The notes under the pieces were generated by a model, which searched no databases, was not told where the DNA came from, and saw nothing but the letters and a program-made list of their open reading frames with translations. From an uncultured Lachnospiraceae bacterium (lineage in GTDB: Bacteria; Bacillota; Clostridia; Lachnospirales; Lachnospiraceae), in contig CAJTKA010000012.1 in assembly GCA_910576815.1 (NCBI GenBank), positions 1 through 64,000 on the forward strand: a DNA stretch of 64,000 nucleotides, given 5' to 3'. The translations under genes were made by a program, and so were the position numbers. This document shows positions 41,913-50,656 of this stretch, piece after piece. Position 1 is the first letter of the stretch. Each line of letters starts with the position of its first letter.

Positions 41913-42326
41913 TTAAACAGTGAGCGGTTCTTCCTCATAGATGCTCCTGACCATATCCTCAATGTCTGAAATGCCCTCCCCCGCGTGCTCCTTTTTGAAA
42001 CGCTCAATCGAACCGTCAAAGATAATGCGCCCCTTCGCCAGCACGTCAAGCCCGATGGTCGGCTCGTCCAGATACAAAATCGGCGGCTCATGCAACAGAG
42101 AAAGTGCCACTTCCGCCTTCATTCTCTGACCGAGGCTCAGCTGCCTTACCGGCGTCCGGTAAAAGTCCTGCATATGCAGCATTTCCACAAACCGATCCAC
42201 GTTCTTTTGAAACACGCCTGCATCGATCCGGTATATCTCCCTAACGGATGTTTTGGTGACTCCCTCCGTAAATCCGGCAATGATTGCGTAGGTGATCATA
42301 CTGTTTAACGCAATATCGCCATACAT
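41913..42326 (-). pseudogene. ABC transporter ATPase remnant
   Basis: A 137-residue product carrying only pieces of an ATPase: EIYRIDAGVFQKNVDRFVEML, the signature RQLSLGQRMKAEVALSLL, Walker B PPILYLDEPTIGLDVLAK, and then abruptly GRIIFDGSIERF. The N-terminal part with Walker A is absent, and the segment between Walker B and the GRI strand, which should hold the switch His, is deleted. It cannot hydrolyse ATP. It resembles ATPases of ABC-2 drug exporters. Confidence 0.78.
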
Positions 42327-42428
42327 GAACTATTATAATTCCCATATAATGCAGCGAGAAGGTCTTTCACATTACATCATGTAACATTTGCATTGCGCTC
42401 CGTTACCTTCTTTTCAGTTCAAAGGGCA

Positions 42429-44249
42429 TTATACTTCAATATATGCCCCTGCCTGCACGCGCCACATCTGCGCGTACTTTCCGTTTCTTTCAAGAAGCTG
42501 CTCATGGCTGCCCTGTTCTGCGATTCTGCCCTGTTCCAGCATAATGATGCGGTCGGCAAGTCTGGTGGTGGACAGACGGTGCGAGATAAAGATCACTGTC
42601 TTGTCCTTTGTCGCCAAAAGCATGGCATGGTTCAGCTGGTATTCCGCAATGGGATCAAGCGCACTTGAGGGCTCGTCCAGAATCATCAGTCCGGCTTCCC
42701 TGTAAAAAACCCTGGCAATCGCGAGCTTCTGGCTCTCCCCGCCCGACAGATTCATGCCGTCCTCCATGAACTCGGTCGTGAGCGGCGTATCAAGCCCCTT
42801 TTCCATTCCATCCACACGTTCCATCAATCCGCTGTCCGCAAGGGCCTCTCTGATTTCTTTTTCGCCGCAGCCGTCCGCGACATCGAGGAGCACGTTTTCC
42901 TTAACACTGCCTGCAAAAATCTGAAAATCCTGAAAGACCGTTCCGATCGAATCCCTGTACTTTTGCACGTCATAAGAGCGGATATCCCTTCCGTCAGCCA
43001 AAATCTTTCCTTCATCCACGTCATAGAGCCTCATAAGCAGCTTGACAAGCGTCGTTTTCCCGGCGCCGTTGTAGCCTACAAGCGCAATCTTCTCACCGGG
43101 CGCAATGTGGAGCGACAGGTCTTTCAGCAACCCTCCACTCTCCTTGTCATAGGCAAAAGAAACTCCGTCCAGCTCCATCTCCTTAGCGCCTTTTGCCGGT
43201 TCAAGGCCTTCCTCGCTCTGTATCTTAGGCTCATACGCCAAAAAATCACGAATTTTCTGCACATACAGGCTGCTCTCGCAGGCAAACGGATATACATCGG
43301 TAAAAATGCTCATTCCCCTTTTCAGTCTTCCGAAAGAGTTGTACAAAATGGCGACCCCGCTGAAGGACAACGTTCCCCTCACTGCTGCCTGAAAAACCAG
43401 ATAGGAAATATACAACACATCACTGAAAAAGGCATTGCTTACATATCTGCGCATAACACCCAGAAAATGCCGCCTTCCGGCATACCGTTTCTCCACATTG
43501 TAAACTTCATTATTCGCCTGTTCAAAAGTCCGGGACAAAATACCGGGAATCTCAGGGTTTAGGCGGATTTCCTTGGCATAGTCATTCAGATAAAACACCC
43601 TTTTTACATACTCCCGCTTTCTCTCATGCGGATTGCGCTCCATTCGAATCTGAAACGAGCTTTTATTATACAACTGGTTAAACGCAAACGCCATGATAAA
43701 GGAAACCGCCGCAAACACAATGGAAAAGGAGTCCCTGATCAGGAAGTAAATTCCCGTGGATATAAAGACCGTAATACCCGACGCCGTATTGCGCAAAAAG
43801 AGCTCGCACCTGTCGATCTGCTTGTCTACCTCGGAGATGGCAAGTACCATCTCGTTATAATATTCCGGGTTATCATAACACGCCAGATCCAGCTCTTTCG
43901 TTTTTTCATATAACAGCATTTTAATCTTTTCGCGGACTTTTGGGCGTTCCTTTTCCTGGATATAATCGCCCGCCACCACCGTAAATACCATGCCCAGCGT
44001 GATACAAGCAGCAAGGATCAGTATAAACTGCGCCACCTGTCGGAATGGATAATGAAATTCAGCGGCCTCCAGCACGTAGCCGATTCCGTAGGTGTGTTCA
44101 AAAAAGATGGATACCTGATTCCGTATGGCATCCATCACCATAAAGATAATAAACGCAGGCGAAGCGCTAAACATCAGTTTTAGCAAAAACCAGTTGTTTC
44201 GCCATACCATCGCGGCGGACTGCTTTGTGCCATTCTTATCCTTTTTCAA
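42429..44249 (-). CDS. ABC exporter half-transporter (second pair)
   Basis: A 606-residue exporter subunit with about six membrane segments in residues 25-320, then Walker A GYNGAGKTTLVKLL, signature LSGGESQKLAIARV, Walker B LMILDEPSSALDPIAE and ISHRLSTTRL. The start is TTG at 44249, overlapping the upstream stop by 4 bp (TTGA), with GGAGG nearby. It pairs with 44246-46093. The DEPSSALDP wording differs from the first exporter pair (DEPTAALDP), so the two pairs are not recent duplicates. Confidence 0.9.
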   Translation of the reverse strand: MKKDKNGTKQSAAMVWRNNWFLLKLMFSASPAFIIFMVMDAIRNQVSIFFEHTYGIGYVLEAAEFHYPFRQVAQFILILAACITLGMVFTVVAGDYIQEKERPKVREKIKMLLYEKTKELDLACYDNPEYYNEMVLAISEVDKQIDRCELFLRNTASGITVFISTGIYFLIRDSFSIVFAAVSFIMAFAFNQLYNKSSFQIRMERNPHERKREYVKRVFYLNDYAKEIRLNPEIPGILSRTFEQANNEVYNVEKRYAGRRHFLGVMRRYVSNAFFSDVLYISYLVFQAAVRGTLSFSGVAILYNSFGRLKRGMSIFTDVYPFACESSLYVQKIRDFLAYEPKIQSEEGLEPAKGAKEMELDGVSFAYDKESGGLLKDLSLHIAPGEKIALVGYNGAGKTTLVKLLMRLYDVDEGKILADGRDIRSYDVQKYRDSIGTVFQDFQIFAGSVKENVLLDVADGCGEKEIREALADSGLMERVDGMEKGLDTPLTTEFMEDGMNLSGGESQKLAIARVFYREAGLMILDEPSSALDPIAEYQLNHAMLLATKDKTVIFISHRLSTTRLADRIIMLEQGRIAEQGSHEQLLERNGKYAQMWRVQAGAYIEV

Positions 44250-46093
44250 CCCGCCACCTCCTCTTCCGTGTCCAAGGCCAGATAGTTCATGGCCTGCCTA
44301 CGGTACATTCGCGCATAACTGCCGTTTTTCGCCATCAGTTCCGTGTGAGTACCCTCCTCGATCAGCCGTCCGCCTTCCAGCATAAAGACCTTATCGCATT
44401 TTTTGACCGAAGACAGTCTGTGCGAGATAAAAAACATGGTGTGATCGCTGCCTTCTTTCATAATATTCTGAAAAAGCTCATACTCCGCTATTGGGTCAAG
44501 CGCGCTTGACGGCTCATCAAAAATCTTGATGTAGGAATCTTTTGCAAATGTTCTTGCCACGGCAAGCTTCTGGCTCTCCCCGCCCGAAAAAACTGCGCCA
44601 TTTTCATCAAATTCCTTGGTCATCACCGTGTGCATGCCTTCCGGCAGGGACATGACTTTCTCATAAATACCCGCCTTTTTCAGCGCATCCGCGGCCGTCT
44701 GTTCATCATTTTCATAGTGTCTTCCCATCAGTACATTCTCCATGACACTTATGCCGAATATGCAAAAATCCTGAAACGTGACGGCGAACAGCTCCCTGTA
44801 CGCATGAAGATTGTATTCCCTGATATCTCTTCCGTTTAGCCGGATCACACCCGAAACAGGGTCGTACAGACGCAAAAGCAGCTTAATGATCGTGGTTTTC
44901 CCGGCTCCGTTATGTCCGACTAAGGCCGCGATCTCACCCTCTCTGATCGTAAAAGATAAGTCTTTGATCGTCTCTTCGTCTTTATAGGAAAAGCTTACAT
45001 GATCAAATTCCAATGTCTGAAATTTTTCCTCCGGCATCACGCCATCCTGATCCTCGGGAATTTTTTCCTCATAATCCATAAATCCTTTCAGATTATTGAT
45101 GAACATGCCGTTTTTCATGATATTCATAATATTTTCAAACAAACCGATCAGAATCCATGTCATGGCTACCATCAGGCTGGACATGACCGTAAGCTGCGCC
45201 AAAGAGATGGAACCCGTGACGCGATTGCGGTATACCGCGTACAGCAGCACGCCCTCAAAAATCACGGTAAAGGTAAAGGTGATTTTCAAAAAACTCAGGC
45301 TTGCGTTACTGAAAGCATACTTCACAGCCGTGCGGACTTTGTGCTGTGTCGCATTGCGATACTGCTGCTTTAAAAGCGAGAACACATTGGAAAGCCTGAT
45401 TTCTTTTGCATAGTCGGGAAGATACATCACACGGTTCACATAGTTGAGCACTTTATCATCCGGAGCCTGTTCCCGATAGCGCTTAAACTCATATTTGTTT
45501 TTATAATGACCAAATACAAAATTGCCGATCAGTGGGGACAGAATAAACAGTACGGCGTAATGGTCAATGTCGTACATAAACCAAAACACCGCGATTGTCG
45601 CCGCGGTTCCACCAAGCACGCCCCACACATTCTGGACAATTTCCAAGATTTTGGTGTCCGCACCATCCATTGACATCGTATACCGGTTATAAAAATCCGG
45701 ATCCTCATAGCATCGAAGCTCCACATTTTTTGCCTTCTCATACAGTCTGGAATAAACGCCGTAATACAGCTTCGTCGCTGTCAGGGGATATACGACGTTC
45801 TCCACATAATTCCTGTACACGCTCAGCAAAAAAAACAGCACCCCACACATCAGAATAAACTGAAAGACCAGCCGGAAATCCTGATTCTGATCCAGCGCGC
45901 CGACAATATATCGTATGAAAATCGCATCGAAAAAAACCCATTCAAAATATCCTGCCGCCTGTATAAAAAAGGAATGTATCACCATGCTCTTCTCGATAGA
46001 AAATCCGAGCCTCAACGCATAACAGTCATTTTTTATGGTCTCCCAAAATGTCAGCTTTTGTTCCTTTTTATTTTGTTCTTTTCCCTTCTTCAT
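44246..46093 (-). CDS. ABC exporter half-transporter (second pair)
   Basis: A 615-residue partner of the next gene, with six membrane segments and an ATPase domain containing GHNGAGKTTIIKLL, FSGGESQKLAVART, IKIFDEPSSALDPIAE and ISHRLSSVKK. Walker B has KIFD in place of the usual hydrophobic run but keeps Asp-Glu. The start follows a GATAGAGAG stretch. It would form a heterodimeric exporter of unknown substrate. A toroid-like hypothetical gene lies 75 bp upstream on the same strand and may be co-transcribed. Confidence 0.9.
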   Translation of the reverse strand: MKKGKEQNKKEQKLTFWETIKNDCYALRLGFSIEKSMVIHSFFIQAAGYFEWVFFDAIFIRYIVGALDQNQDFRLVFQFILMCGVLFFLLSVYRNYVENVVYPLTATKLYYGVYSRLYEKAKNVELRCYEDPDFYNRYTMSMDGADTKILEIVQNVWGVLGGTAATIAVFWFMYDIDHYAVLFILSPLIGNFVFGHYKNKYEFKRYREQAPDDKVLNYVNRVMYLPDYAKEIRLSNVFSLLKQQYRNATQHKVRTAVKYAFSNASLSFLKITFTFTVIFEGVLLYAVYRNRVTGSISLAQLTVMSSLMVAMTWILIGLFENIMNIMKNGMFINNLKGFMDYEEKIPEDQDGVMPEEKFQTLEFDHVSFSYKDEETIKDLSFTIREGEIAALVGHNGAGKTTIIKLLLRLYDPVSGVIRLNGRDIREYNLHAYRELFAVTFQDFCIFGISVMENVLMGRHYENDEQTAADALKKAGIYEKVMSLPEGMHTVMTKEFDENGAVFSGGESQKLAVARTFAKDSYIKIFDEPSSALDPIAEYELFQNIMKEGSDHTMFFISHRLSSVKKCDKVFMLEGGRLIEEGTHTELMAKNGSYARMYRRQAMNYLALDTEEEVAG

Positions 46094-46168
46094 CTCTCTA
46101 TCCCCTATCCCGGATTAACCCACAGAGTCTCCTTCCATGTCGGTCCAAACTTCGGAATCTCCCGGCTT

Positions 46169-47287
46169 CTATTTATTTGCAGCCAAATCTTTGAATTGCA
46201 CTGCCCAGAATGTCAAATCGCAGTCCAATCCATACGCATTCCTGTAATCTTCTTCCAATCTCACATCCACATACGGCGTAGGATATTTGATATTCTTTGG
46301 CGAATAGTGCTTATTGTGCGGCTTTGCAAGGTTCATTTTCAGTATTCCTTCGTCATTCGTCGCTGCGGCTATCGCCTCCAAGGACTCTTTGATAACGCTT
46401 ACCCGCTCCCCCACGCCAAGCATTGCTATTTCCGTCAAAACCCTTCTGTAATTGATCGTATCAATGCATTCCGGATCAAATGCCCTGATCGGCGTCACAA
46501 GCGCATAGCAGGGCGCATAATATCTGCTCTTAACTTTCACATGCATCAGCGTGTCCGGTTTCATGATCCTGTTGATATGGTTCAGCGCATCCGCCATCAG
46601 ACGGATATTTTTCTCTGTTCTCCAGGTTTTGGTATATGCCAGGGTCTCCAATGTATAACCGTTCGGCAAATACTCGTCCGCTTCGATATAAGGATATTTA
46701 TATTTCCTTTCCGCTCCCTTTCTCTGCTTCAAAATTTCCTCTAAAGAAGACAGTTGTAAGATTCTCTCAAATCCTTTCAGCGAGGTCTGCTGAAACTCGA
46801 TCAAATCATCATAATCATCCCCATATCCAAGCAGAGCCTGCATGGTGTACAGCAGTGCGCCGAGACAATTGCCGTTATGTATGCCGATAAATCGATTCTG
46901 ATATCGTTCCACTTCCGGCGAAATATAGGAAAACTGCTGTTTTAAAATATTCTCATCGCGCATCGCTTTCACAAAATTTGCCACAAGGGGATGTTCTTTC
47001 GGGATTGCGTAATAAGAGAGCAGTCTTGCTGCCGTCTCACCGTCCTGTAAAGGCGTTTCGTGAAGAACCGTTCCCTGCCAGTTATCCCAGCTGTGCATAC
47101 CACTGCCGATATAACCGTTCGGTTTTGCATATGCCTGCACAAGTTTAAAATATGGCAGCTCGTATATTTCTCCTAATAAGCGCCTCTCCTCTTCCTCTGA
47201 AATCTGCCCCAGGATCTCTTTTCGCAGGCGATATTGGATCACCGCTCCCGCATGGTTTAACAAAAATCTGATTGACTTATCTTTCAT
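46169..47287 (-). CDS. hypothetical helical protein (possible toroid fold)
   Basis: A 372-residue soluble protein, mostly helical. It begins with RFLLNHAGAVIQYRLRKEIL, has a notable GMHSWDNWQGTVLHETPLQDG segment and IHNGNCLGALLYTMQALLGYGDDY. The pattern of short helices with Gly-rich turns suggests an alpha/alpha toroid such as prenyltransferase-like proteins, but no catalytic motif is seen. GGAG precedes the ATG by 8 nt. It is upstream of the second ABC exporter pair. Confidence 0.6.
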   Translation of the reverse strand: MKDKSIRFLLNHAGAVIQYRLRKEILGQISEEEERRLLGEIYELPYFKLVQAYAKPNGYIGSGMHSWDNWQGTVLHETPLQDGETAARLLSYYAIPKEHPLVANFVKAMRDENILKQQFSYISPEVERYQNRFIGIHNGNCLGALLYTMQALLGYGDDYDDLIEFQQTSLKGFERILQLSSLEEILKQRKGAERKYKYPYIEADEYLPNGYTLETLAYTKTWRTEKNIRLMADALNHINRIMKPDTLMHVKVKSRYYAPCYALVTPIRAFDPECIDTINYRRVLTEIAMLGVGERVSVIKESLEAIAAATNDEGILKMNLAKPHNKHYSPKNIKYPTPYVDVRLEEDYRNAYGLDCDLTFWAVQFKDLAANK

Positions 47288-47322
47288 GTCTTTTCTCCGA
47301 AACGAAATTCAATTTGACAACC

Positions 47323-47724
47323 TTATTGCCCATTGCAAACCATTTGGCTTTCTGAACGTTCAACCATCAAGAACCATTTAAATCCAAATTTGTCTTTTAC
47401 TGCACTCATGCAAGCTGCAAAATCTGTTTTATGAGGTTCTTCCAACACGCATCCTCCCTCTTTCAAGATGTCGAAAGCTCTCTCCACCTCGGCAGCCGTA
47501 TCAAAATCTACCGCAAAAAATAACGAATCCGCCTGAATTTCCTTTCCGACGCCGCCATCAGACAACCTGATTCTTTGGTTCCCGATTCTTGCCTCTGTAT
47601 GATAGATCAAGTTTGTTTTCTCGTCTTTTCCCTGCCAGTCAACTTCTAACTGAAATGCCTCTTTATATAAGGCAATCACCTCTGCACAGCGGCCGCCACA
47701 ATGTAAAGTTGGTATAAAAAGCAT
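47323..47724 (-). CDS. VOC-superfamily protein (PhnB/DUF-type)
   Basis: A 133-residue VOC-fold protein: FIPTLHCGGRCAEVIALYKEAF, IYHTEARIGNQRIRLSD, FFAVDFDTAAEVERAFDIL, and the family closing CMSAVKDKFGFKWFLMVE. ATG at 47724 follows GGAGGGG by about 8 nt; an ATG two codons earlier is too close. Function unknown; related proteins are annotated as glyoxalase or 3-demethylubiquinone methyltransferase-like. A possible operon with the PNPOx gene 41 bp upstream. Confidence 0.8.
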   Translation of the reverse strand: MLFIPTLHCGGRCAEVIALYKEAFQLEVDWQGKDEKTNLIYHTEARIGNQRIRLSDGGVGKEIQADSLFFAVDFDTAAEVERAFDILKEGGCVLEEPHKTDFAACMSAVKDKFGFKWFLMVERSESQMVCNGQ

Positions 47725-47765
47725 GTCCATCCCCTCCACTGATTCATTAAGTTCGTGTGTGAAAT

Positions 47766-48206
47766 CTATTTTACGATTTCCCCTTTCAGCGATTCCCAGT
47801 CTATAAACAGGCTGTAGCGCTTAGTCGTAAAGCGAATCACGCAGAAATTGGGATCGTCAGGACCGGTAAAATGATTCGCCAGACCCTCGTACCACATCTC
47901 CCGACGGGTTTCCGGATCGGTGCAGACCTCGGCCGTACCGGTAAGAGAAATGTGATAGGTCGGAGAATTCAGGCACACGGCAGCTTTGTTATTCTGCCCA
48001 AGGCGCACAGTGCTTGGCGCGCCCAGACCGGTACAGAAAGTGATCCAGCGTATTCCCTCACTGCGGGATGGGCTGATCGTCGTAGGCACGGGAGAACCGT
48101 CCGGGTCGATGGTGATCAGTGTGCCGTAGCTGTCCTTGTCCTGACGTACGGTACGCTGCGCAATCATCTCAGCAGCGCGGGCTAAAATAGTTTCTTTTGT
48201 GTTCAT
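47766..48206 (-). CDS. pyridoxamine 5'-phosphate oxidase-family protein
   Basis: A 146-residue split-barrel flavoprotein like general stress protein 26. Recognisable parts are GTLITIDPDGSPVPTTISP, WITFCTGLGAPSTVRLGQNNKAAVCL, YHISLTGTAEVCTDPETRREMW and KRYSLFIDWE. Such proteins usually bind FMN or F420-like cofactors; true PNPO activity is not implied. GGAGG lies 7 nt before ATG. Confidence 0.85.
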   Translation of the reverse strand: MNTKETILARAAEMIAQRTVRQDKDSYGTLITIDPDGSPVPTTISPSRSEGIRWITFCTGLGAPSTVRLGQNNKAAVCLNSPTYHISLTGTAEVCTDPETRREMWYEGLANHFTGPDDPNFCVIRFTTKRYSLFIDWESLKGEIVK

Positions 48207-48343
48207 GTAAATGCCTCCTTTGCATGATGAAAGTTTAAAATACAGTTGTCGTTTTCATTTGATCCGTGAAAACGCGCCCTCAATTTTAAATTATATAACA
48301 TGCAGAAAAGGCTGTATTGTATATTTCCGACATCTGCATATTC

Positions 48344-49189
48344 TCAACAGCCATTCCCTTCTTTGGGATAGTACCGTAAAGCCATTTCTCTTGCCTCCCG
48401 AATATTCATGGAATGATAGCGTTTGAACTCCCGCATCAGGTGCGACACGTCCGTATACCCGTATTTACAAACCGCATCCGCGATATCAAAATCACTGTGG
48501 CATACAATATCTCTCCACAGAGATTGATACCGTATCAGATTACTCAGCTTTTTGGGAGTAATCCCGATATAGTCCTGAAACAACCGTTCCATCTGTCTGT
48601 CGCTGATGAAATGCTCCCGCGATAATTGATTGATTCCCATCGCTCCCTGATATCGGAGGATATCACTCATAATCCTGTCTACATGTTTATTGTATCTTGC
48701 ATGTTCCAATCTTTTCAAAAGAATCGATTCTGTCAATTGGATCAATTCCGTCAGATTCCAAAGTTCTGACAGATGACCGCGCAGTTCCCGATCCAGCCAG
48801 CCAAATCTCTCCCTGACATCACACCGTTCATTTATCGTCCCCGCCAAAGAATCCTCTGAAAAAAGATAAGCACTCCACGCATAGAAGCGAATCGCAAACG
48901 TAAATATCCTATGATCCGGGCTTTCGCAATTTTGCAGCCAAAAAGTTCTGTCGTTGACTCCATTGTAGTCGGAAGACATCATATTACCCGCATCATCAAT
49001 ACAATATATGATATCTACGCAGGTATCAGGGATAATGATATCAAAGGATGCATCCACTTTCGTATCCGAACAGTCTTTTTCCCCGCCCCAAAAGCATCTG
49101 ACATAAGGCTGCAACATCCGACACGGCTCTACTTCCCGATAACTCGAATCATGCTTAAAAGGAGCTGCTGTTAATGGTCGAAATATCAT
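48344..49189 (-). CDS. AraC-family transcriptional regulator
   Basis: A 281-residue regulator with an N-terminal ligand-type domain (MLQPYVRCFWGG, DIIIPDTCVDIIYCIDD; DUF6597-like) and a C-terminal AraC domain (about 180-270; INQLSREHFISDRQMERLFQDYIGITPKKLSNLIRYQ and FDIADAVCKYGYTDVSHLMREFKRYHSM). The PKK and MREFKR marks are classic AraC features. Target unknown; the PNPOx and VOC genes lie downstream on the same strand. Confidence 0.88.
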   Translation of the reverse strand: MIFRPLTAAPFKHDSSYREVEPCRMLQPYVRCFWGGEKDCSDTKVDASFDIIIPDTCVDIIYCIDDAGNMMSSDYNGVNDRTFWLQNCESPDHRIFTFAIRFYAWSAYLFSEDSLAGTINERCDVRERFGWLDRELRGHLSELWNLTELIQLTESILLKRLEHARYNKHVDRIMSDILRYQGAMGINQLSREHFISDRQMERLFQDYIGITPKKLSNLIRYQSLWRDIVCHSDFDIADAVCKYGYTDVSHLMREFKRYHSMNIREAREMALRYYPKEGNGC

Positions 49190-49272
49190 CTTGCCCGTCC
49201 CCTTCTGTATTTGCTTCCGTCACCCCCATCAAATCATCCCCATCCCCCACTACAAATACTTTGGTTTCTACA

Positions 49273-49473
49273 TCAGTAAAAAACCTTTTTATCATCTAAT
49301 CTTTCAGGAAACCAATCCCTCGGTACAGGTTTTACAGGCGTCAAGACAATACTCCACACCCCGTTTCCGACTTGTTCGTGCGCCTCCTGATTGCTATCGT
49401 CTTTATCATATAGTCTGCGTCGCTCGCAATATGTTAGTAAAATGACAACAACTTTTCCGATTATTTGTAAAAC
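49273..49473 (-). pseudogene. possible coding remnant after the hypothetical gene
   Basis: Directly after the TGA of the next gene the same minus frame stays open for 66 codons to a TGA at 49273-49275. The reading looks protein-like in its last part: EQVGNGVWSIVLTPVKPVPRD and WFPERLDDKKVFY. There is no start codon or ribosome-binding site. It could be a C-terminal remnant of a lost gene or a read-through extension. No family is recognised. The rest of 49190-49272 shows nothing. Confidence 0.3.
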
Positions 49474-50403
49474 TCAGATATCACAGTAACATCTTTCGTC
49501 ATCCGGATTGGTATAGATCCGATACTGAGAGACATCCTCATACTCCGGCAGAGTACCGATCGCATTTCTTATGATATATTTTCCCATCAAATTATAAGTG
49601 TCTCCCTGTGATATTTTTCCATTTGACAATTTTCCCGTGATCCAGCCTCTCCTCAGCAAATCCAAAAGCCACGCTTTCTTTTGACAAATAAAGTCCCTGG
49701 TTTTTTGATTATGGATGTCCGTAAAGGCCATCAGTAAGTACGACAGGGGAATTCCCTCCTGTACAGCCGCCTGTCCGCCACCAAAGCTAAGAAACGCCTC
49801 ACCCAAAGGATCTAATAATCGATCGATCCAATCCAAATCACCAGGACGCGCTGCAGTGAGAAATCGCAACACACAGATTCCTGTTGCAAAACATTCACCC
49901 TGCGTACATGAATTTCCGAAACAGGTATTCCGAAGTCTCTGTAATGAAGTGTCCACCATTTCCTGAACTGCTTGATTCTCCGGTGCAAACAGGACCAGCA
50001 GTCTGAGAATCTCCAGTTCATAATGATTGGCGTAGAGAATATTAGTTTTCGGCAAATACCCCTGCACAAGCCGCAGTTTCCTGCCTCCGTTATATGGCGG
50101 GATAAAATAACCGGGATAGATGCAATCTGTTTCGGCATTGACCCGCATGCGTCTTTTATATTTCAGGATATCCTCTTGCGGACAGATGCCGTTTAACAAA
50201 GTTGTCACGATATCCGCCCTTTCTGTGGCGGATATCTCCTCTGAAAATACCATTTTTCTGTTTGTTTCCATCACAATCTGATAATGATACATAACACTTC
50301 GCCAGTTTATCCTTTTTCCGCTTTCTTCCCATAATAGAGGCAATACTGAAAATGCATGCCTATGTATCTGCTTTCCCAATCCGTATAGATGCAGGCATAT
50401 CAC
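49474..50403 (-). CDS. hypothetical helical protein
   Basis: A protein of up to 309 residues with no recognised family. It contains CIYPGYFIPPYNGGRK, a Cys-rich stretch (CFGNSCTQGECFATGIC) and mostly short helices, perhaps a toroid or HEAT-like fold. The start is uncertain: GTG at 50403 and ATGs at 50292, 50271 and 50253 all lack a good ribosome-binding site. The consensus promoter at 50603-50631 probably drives it together with the small peptide gene upstream. Confidence 0.55.
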   Translation of the reverse strand: MICLHLYGLGKQIHRHAFSVLPLLWEESGKRINWRSVMYHYQIVMETNRKMVFSEEISATERADIVTTLLNGICPQEDILKYKRRMRVNAETDCIYPGYFIPPYNGGRKLRLVQGYLPKTNILYANHYELEILRLLVLFAPENQAVQEMVDTSLQRLRNTCFGNSCTQGECFATGICVLRFLTAARPGDLDWIDRLLDPLGEAFLSFGGGQAAVQEGIPLSYLLMAFTDIHNQKTRDFICQKKAWLLDLLRRGWITGKLSNGKISQGDTYNLMGKYIIRNAIGTLPEYEDVSQYRIYTNPDDERCYCDI

Positions 50404-50421
50404 TTCATTTTATCAAATCCA

Positions 50422-50478
50422 TTAAAAACAGGTTTGATATTTTGAGTAAAAGATACGCTCCTGCTCTTTCTTTGTCAT
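50422..50478 (-). CDS. possible 18-residue peptide
   Basis: ATG at 50478 begins MTKKEQERIFYSKYQTCF and stops at TAA (50422-50424). A GAGGTGAT lies about 11 nt upstream. It follows the 24-residue membrane peptide in the same leader and is rich in Lys/Glu. Coding is uncertain. Confidence 0.25.
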   Translation of the reverse strand: MTKKEQERIFYSKYQTCF

Positions 50479-50489
50479 AAACAACAGTA

Positions 50490-50564
50490 TCACCTCATCC
50501 GTTCAAAGACAAACAATGATACATATAGCGGTACACAACAGAGCATTGTATAAATATAGCGCAT
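50490..50564 (-). CDS. 24-residue hydrophobic membrane peptide
   Basis: ATG at 50564 lies 8 nt after AAGGAG. The product begins MRYIYTMLCC, continues hydrophobic (VPLYVSLFVF) and ends with charged ERMR, one short membrane segment. A perfect sigma-A promoter (50603-50631) lies just upstream, and the ribosome-binding site is inside the hairpin 50559-50601 at the 5' end of the transcript, so translation may be switched. Size and character resemble type I toxins or small regulatory membrane peptides; no known family is recognised. Confidence 0.5.
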   Translation of the reverse strand: MRYIYTMLCCVPLYVSLFVFERMR

Positions 50565-50601
50565 GGAACAAGCTCCTTTTTCGGACATTTGTTCTATGCG
50601 C
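50559..50601. other. 5' leader hairpin sequestering a ribosome-binding site
   Basis: GCGCATGGAACAA (50559-50571) pairs with TTGTTCTATGCGC (50589-50601): 13 pairs with one mismatch or wobble and a 17-nt loop. In minus-strand RNA the start codon of the 24-residue peptide is in one arm and AAGGAG spans the loop side, about 5-10 nt after the predicted transcription start. Confidence 0.6.
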
Positions 50602-50602
50602 C

Positions 50603-50631
50603 ATTATATCGAACATACTTTCGGATGTCAA
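50603..50631 (-). promoter_or_regulatory. perfect consensus sigma-A promoter
   Basis: Minus-strand TTGACA (50626-50631), 17-bp spacer, TATAAT (50603-50608). Transcription would start near 50596, at the base of the leader hairpin, and run through the small peptide genes into the hypothetical gene 49474-50403. Confidence 0.85.
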
Positions 50632-50656
50632 CAAAAACCAGACAAAAATTCCTATT

